Positions 6,127 to 7,605 of a DNA stretch of 7,605 nt are shown here, in pieces (position 1 is the first letter of the stretch; every line of letters starts with the position of its first letter). Both the position numbers and the translations under genes were made by a program. Under the pieces are notes generated by a model, which saw only the letters and a list, made by a program, of their open reading frames with translations, was not told where the DNA came from and did not search any database. The stretch spans positions 1 to 7,605 of the forward strand of contig JAAUYW010000104.1 of NCBI GenBank assembly GCA_014804915.1, given 5' to 3'. This DNA is from Desulfovibrio sp. (GTDB taxonomy: Bacteria; Desulfobacterota; Desulfovibrionia; Desulfovibrionales; Desulfovibrionaceae).

Positions 6127-6157
6127 AAGGGCCTGTATGCGCAGGCCCTTATTTTTT
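6127..6157 (+). terminator. Intrinsic terminator of the tRNA-Leu gene
   Basis: The perfect 9-bp stem AAGGGCCTG/CAGGCCCTT (6127-6135, 6142-6150) has a 6-nt loop and is followed by A and six T's (6152-6157). It is the clearest terminator in the window and acts on the plus strand. On the minus strand no T-run follows, so it should not stop rlmN transcription well, although the rlmN stop codon lies inside its right arm. Confidence 0.88.
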
Positions 6158-7240
6158 GTCCTGATTTTGTGTTACTATTGTATCTCTTGCCGCAAGCTGG
6201 CCGCAGGCTGCGGCAATGCTCGCGCCGCGGCTTTTGCGCAGGATGGCCGTGATATTGGTTTGCCAGAGAACCCGCTGGAAAGCCTCGACCGCCTCAGGGG
6301 TCGGGGTTTTATAGGGCAGCCCTGGCACTGGATTATAGACAATCAGGTTGAGTTTTGCCTTGAGCGGCTGGATTAGCCTTACAAGCTCGGCGGCATGGGC
6401 AGGGGAATCATTTACGCCGCCAAGCAGGAGGTATTCAAAGGTAATGCGCTCGCGGGCCTTGAGCGGATAGCTGCCAAGTGTTGCTATCATGTCACGCAGG
6501 GGCCAGCGGCTGGCTTTTGGCATGATTTGGCTGCGCAGCTCCTGGGTTGGCGCATGCAGGGAAACCGCAAGATAGGCCAGACCGCTTTCGCCCAGCTCTT
6601 CAAGGCCCTTTTCGAGTCCGCAAGTGGAAACCGTAATGCGTCTGGGCGAGAAATTGAGTCCTGCCTCATCATGCAGGCAGCGCAGGGCTGGCATCAGGCT
6701 GCCCAGATTGAGCAGCGGCTCGCCCATGCCCATGAAAACGAGGTTGCGCAGTACTGGCCAGTCCGGACGCCTGTCATTGAGATAATCGCGGCCAATCAGC
6801 ACCTGGCCGAGTATTTCGCCCATTGTCAGATTGCGTTTCAGGCCCATCTGGCCGGTGGCGCAAAAGCTGCATGCCATGGGGCAGCCTATCTGGGTGGAAA
6901 GGCATTGCGTCCAGCGTATTTCGCCCGCGCGGTTTTCAGCCGGAATCAGCACTGTTTCGGCTTTAAGGCCATCTTCAAATTCGAGCAGGAATTTGGTGGT
7001 GCCATCCAGAGCGCGCTCGGACGCGGCCACTTTCGGCCAGCGGATTTCCGCGATTTCACCGAGTTTTGCGCGCAGGCTTTTTGAAACATTGGTCATGCAA
7101 TCGAAATCCCGCGCCAGTTTCTGCCAGATCCATTGCCAGATCTGGACAGCGCGGAACCTGGGCTCTTTCAATTCGTCTGTGAACCAGGATTCCAGTTCAG
7201 GCAGGGTATGATTGACGAGATTTATTTTGGAATTGATCAT
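6149..7240 (-). CDS. rlmN: Dual-specificity RNA methyltransferase RlmN (radical SAM)
   Basis: RlmN makes 2-methyladenosine at A2503 of 23S rRNA and at A37 of a subset of tRNAs. The 363-aa length is normal. Seen: the radical-SAM cluster motif CPMACSFC (C120, C124, C127); C113 seven residues before it, matching the resolving cysteine; TVLIP ahead of it; the SAM/fold motifs FMGMGEPLLN, RRITVSTCG, LAVSLHAP and ITFEYLLLGGVND; and the C-terminal methyl-carrier cysteine C346 in RGASIAAACGQLA. Family members usually have RG-DI-AACGQL, so the Asp before Ile is Ser here, a minor difference. All catalytic cysteines are present. The ATG overlaps the stop of the upstream PP-loop gene (ATGA), with a weak AGAAG site, which points to translational coupling. 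The gene ends in the terminator of the convergent tRNA-Leu gene. Confidence 0.98.
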   Translation of the reverse strand: MINSKINLVNHTLPELESWFTDELKEPRFRAVQIWQWIWQKLARDFDCMTNVSKSLRAKLGEIAEIRWPKVAASERALDGTTKFLLEFEDGLKAETVLIPAENRAGEIRWTQCLSTQIGCPMACSFCATGQMGLKRNLTMGEILGQVLIGRDYLNDRRPDWPVLRNLVFMGMGEPLLNLGSLMPALRCLHDEAGLNFSPRRITVSTCGLEKGLEELGESGLAYLAVSLHAPTQELRSQIMPKASRWPLRDMIATLGSYPLKARERITFEYLLLGGVNDSPAHAAELVRLIQPLKAKLNLIVYNPVPGLPYKTPTPEAVEAFQRVLWQTNITAILRKSRGASIAAACGQLAARDTIVTQNQDKK

Positions 7241-7605
7241 TTATCTTCTTTTTTTGCGGCTGGCAGGGGCCGTTGCCTGGCGGCCAGCTCCAGTTCGCGG
7301 CGTCCGAGAGCGCTGACCAGGGATTTTCTGGCTTCCGGCAGTTTGAGCGAGATATCTTCCAGAATGGCATCCATTTCGCTTCTTGCCGTCTTGCCGGAAG
7401 TAGGGCAGGCATTTTGCCAGAAAGGCAGTTGCCACTTGCGGGCTGCCTGGCGGATGTAGCGCTTTTCAACAAGCAGCAAGGGCCGGATGACGAGCAGCGA
7501 GTTATCAAAAAAACCTTCGGCAATGCCCAGGGTCTGGATGCGGCCATTGCGAAAGCTGTTGAGCATGAAAGTTGCCGCCATGTCATCGGCATTATGTCCA
7601 AAAGC
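7237..7605 (-). CDS. TtcA-like PP-loop ATPase, 3' part only (tRNA thiolation family)
   Basis: The last 122 residues of a protein that begins beyond the right edge. The first visible residues AFGHNADDMAATFMLN match the GHHxDD...ET.FLN block of TtcA, the enzyme that makes 2-thiocytidine at tRNA position 32, and of related TilS/TtuA-type adenylating enzymes. LLVIRPLLLVEK and IRQAAR continue the match to the TtcA pattern VIRPL....K..I..YA. The segment NACPTSGKTARSEM aligns with the C-terminal Cys region of TtcA, keeping one cysteine at the place of the third Fe-S ligand. The PP-loop SGGxDS and the first CxxC would lie outside the window. TtcA itself is the nearest named relative; a related subgroup with another tRNA target is possible. 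The gene overlaps rlmN by 4 bp, so the two likely form one operon of RNA-modification enzymes. Confidence 0.85.
   Translation of the reverse strand, partial: AFGHNADDMAATFMLNSFRNGRIQTLGIAEGFFDNSLLVIRPLLLVEKRYIRQAARKWQLPFWQNACPTSGKTARSEMDAILEDISLKLPEARKSLVSALGRRELELAARQRPLPAAKKEDK

Noticed and set aside
6395..7084. 229-aa plus-strand open frame inside rlmN
   Set aside because: Antisense of a complete rlmN with all catalytic motifs; composition typical of shadow frames.

Overview
The window is a compact, moderately GC-rich bacterial chromosome segment. It holds five complete protein genes, one complete tRNA-Leu gene, and at the right edge the 3' part of a sixth protein gene. The gene set and style point to a Gram-negative, probably Desulfovibrio-like, host. 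The best clue is the small HesB/IscA protein with a Gly/Cys tail, a form I associate with sulfate reducers. That placement is inference. Nothing looks like a transposon, prophage, integron or CRISPR array.

Layout. uvrC (58-1902, +) encodes the nucleotide-excision-repair nuclease. It converges on a TSUP/YfcA-like membrane transporter gene (1935-2711, -). Divergent from the transporter, after a gap of about 77 bp, is a SMUG2-type uracil-DNA glycosylase gene (2789 or 2765 to 3514, +). A HesB/IscA-like gene with an excellent ribosome binding site follows (3557-3880, +). Next comes a 371-bp gap (3881-4251). It is rich in inverted repeats: an AT-rich 17-bp palindrome, then a nested hairpin with a perfect 10-bp outer stem, then two smaller hairpins. 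A triple-PAS diguanylate cyclase gene lies beyond (4252-5946, +).

Right part. A tRNA-Leu(CAA) gene (6032-6118, +) has its own plausible promoter and a strong intrinsic terminator. Convergent to it is a minus-strand pair: a TtcA-like PP-loop gene, cut by the window edge, and rlmN. The two overlap by ATGA and are probably translationally coupled. The rlmN stop codon lies inside the tRNA terminator hairpin.

How the genes fit together. Two separate DNA repair activities (UvrC, SMUG2) sit near each other but not in one operon. Both proteins of the right-hand pair modify RNA and belong to families that use Fe-S clusters, and UvrC carries the four cysteines of its own reported cluster. These are otherwise housekeeping genes. 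The parts worth a second look are the structured gap before the cyclase, the HesB-like protein, and the SMUG2-type glycosylase. I do not see a clear new multi-gene system.
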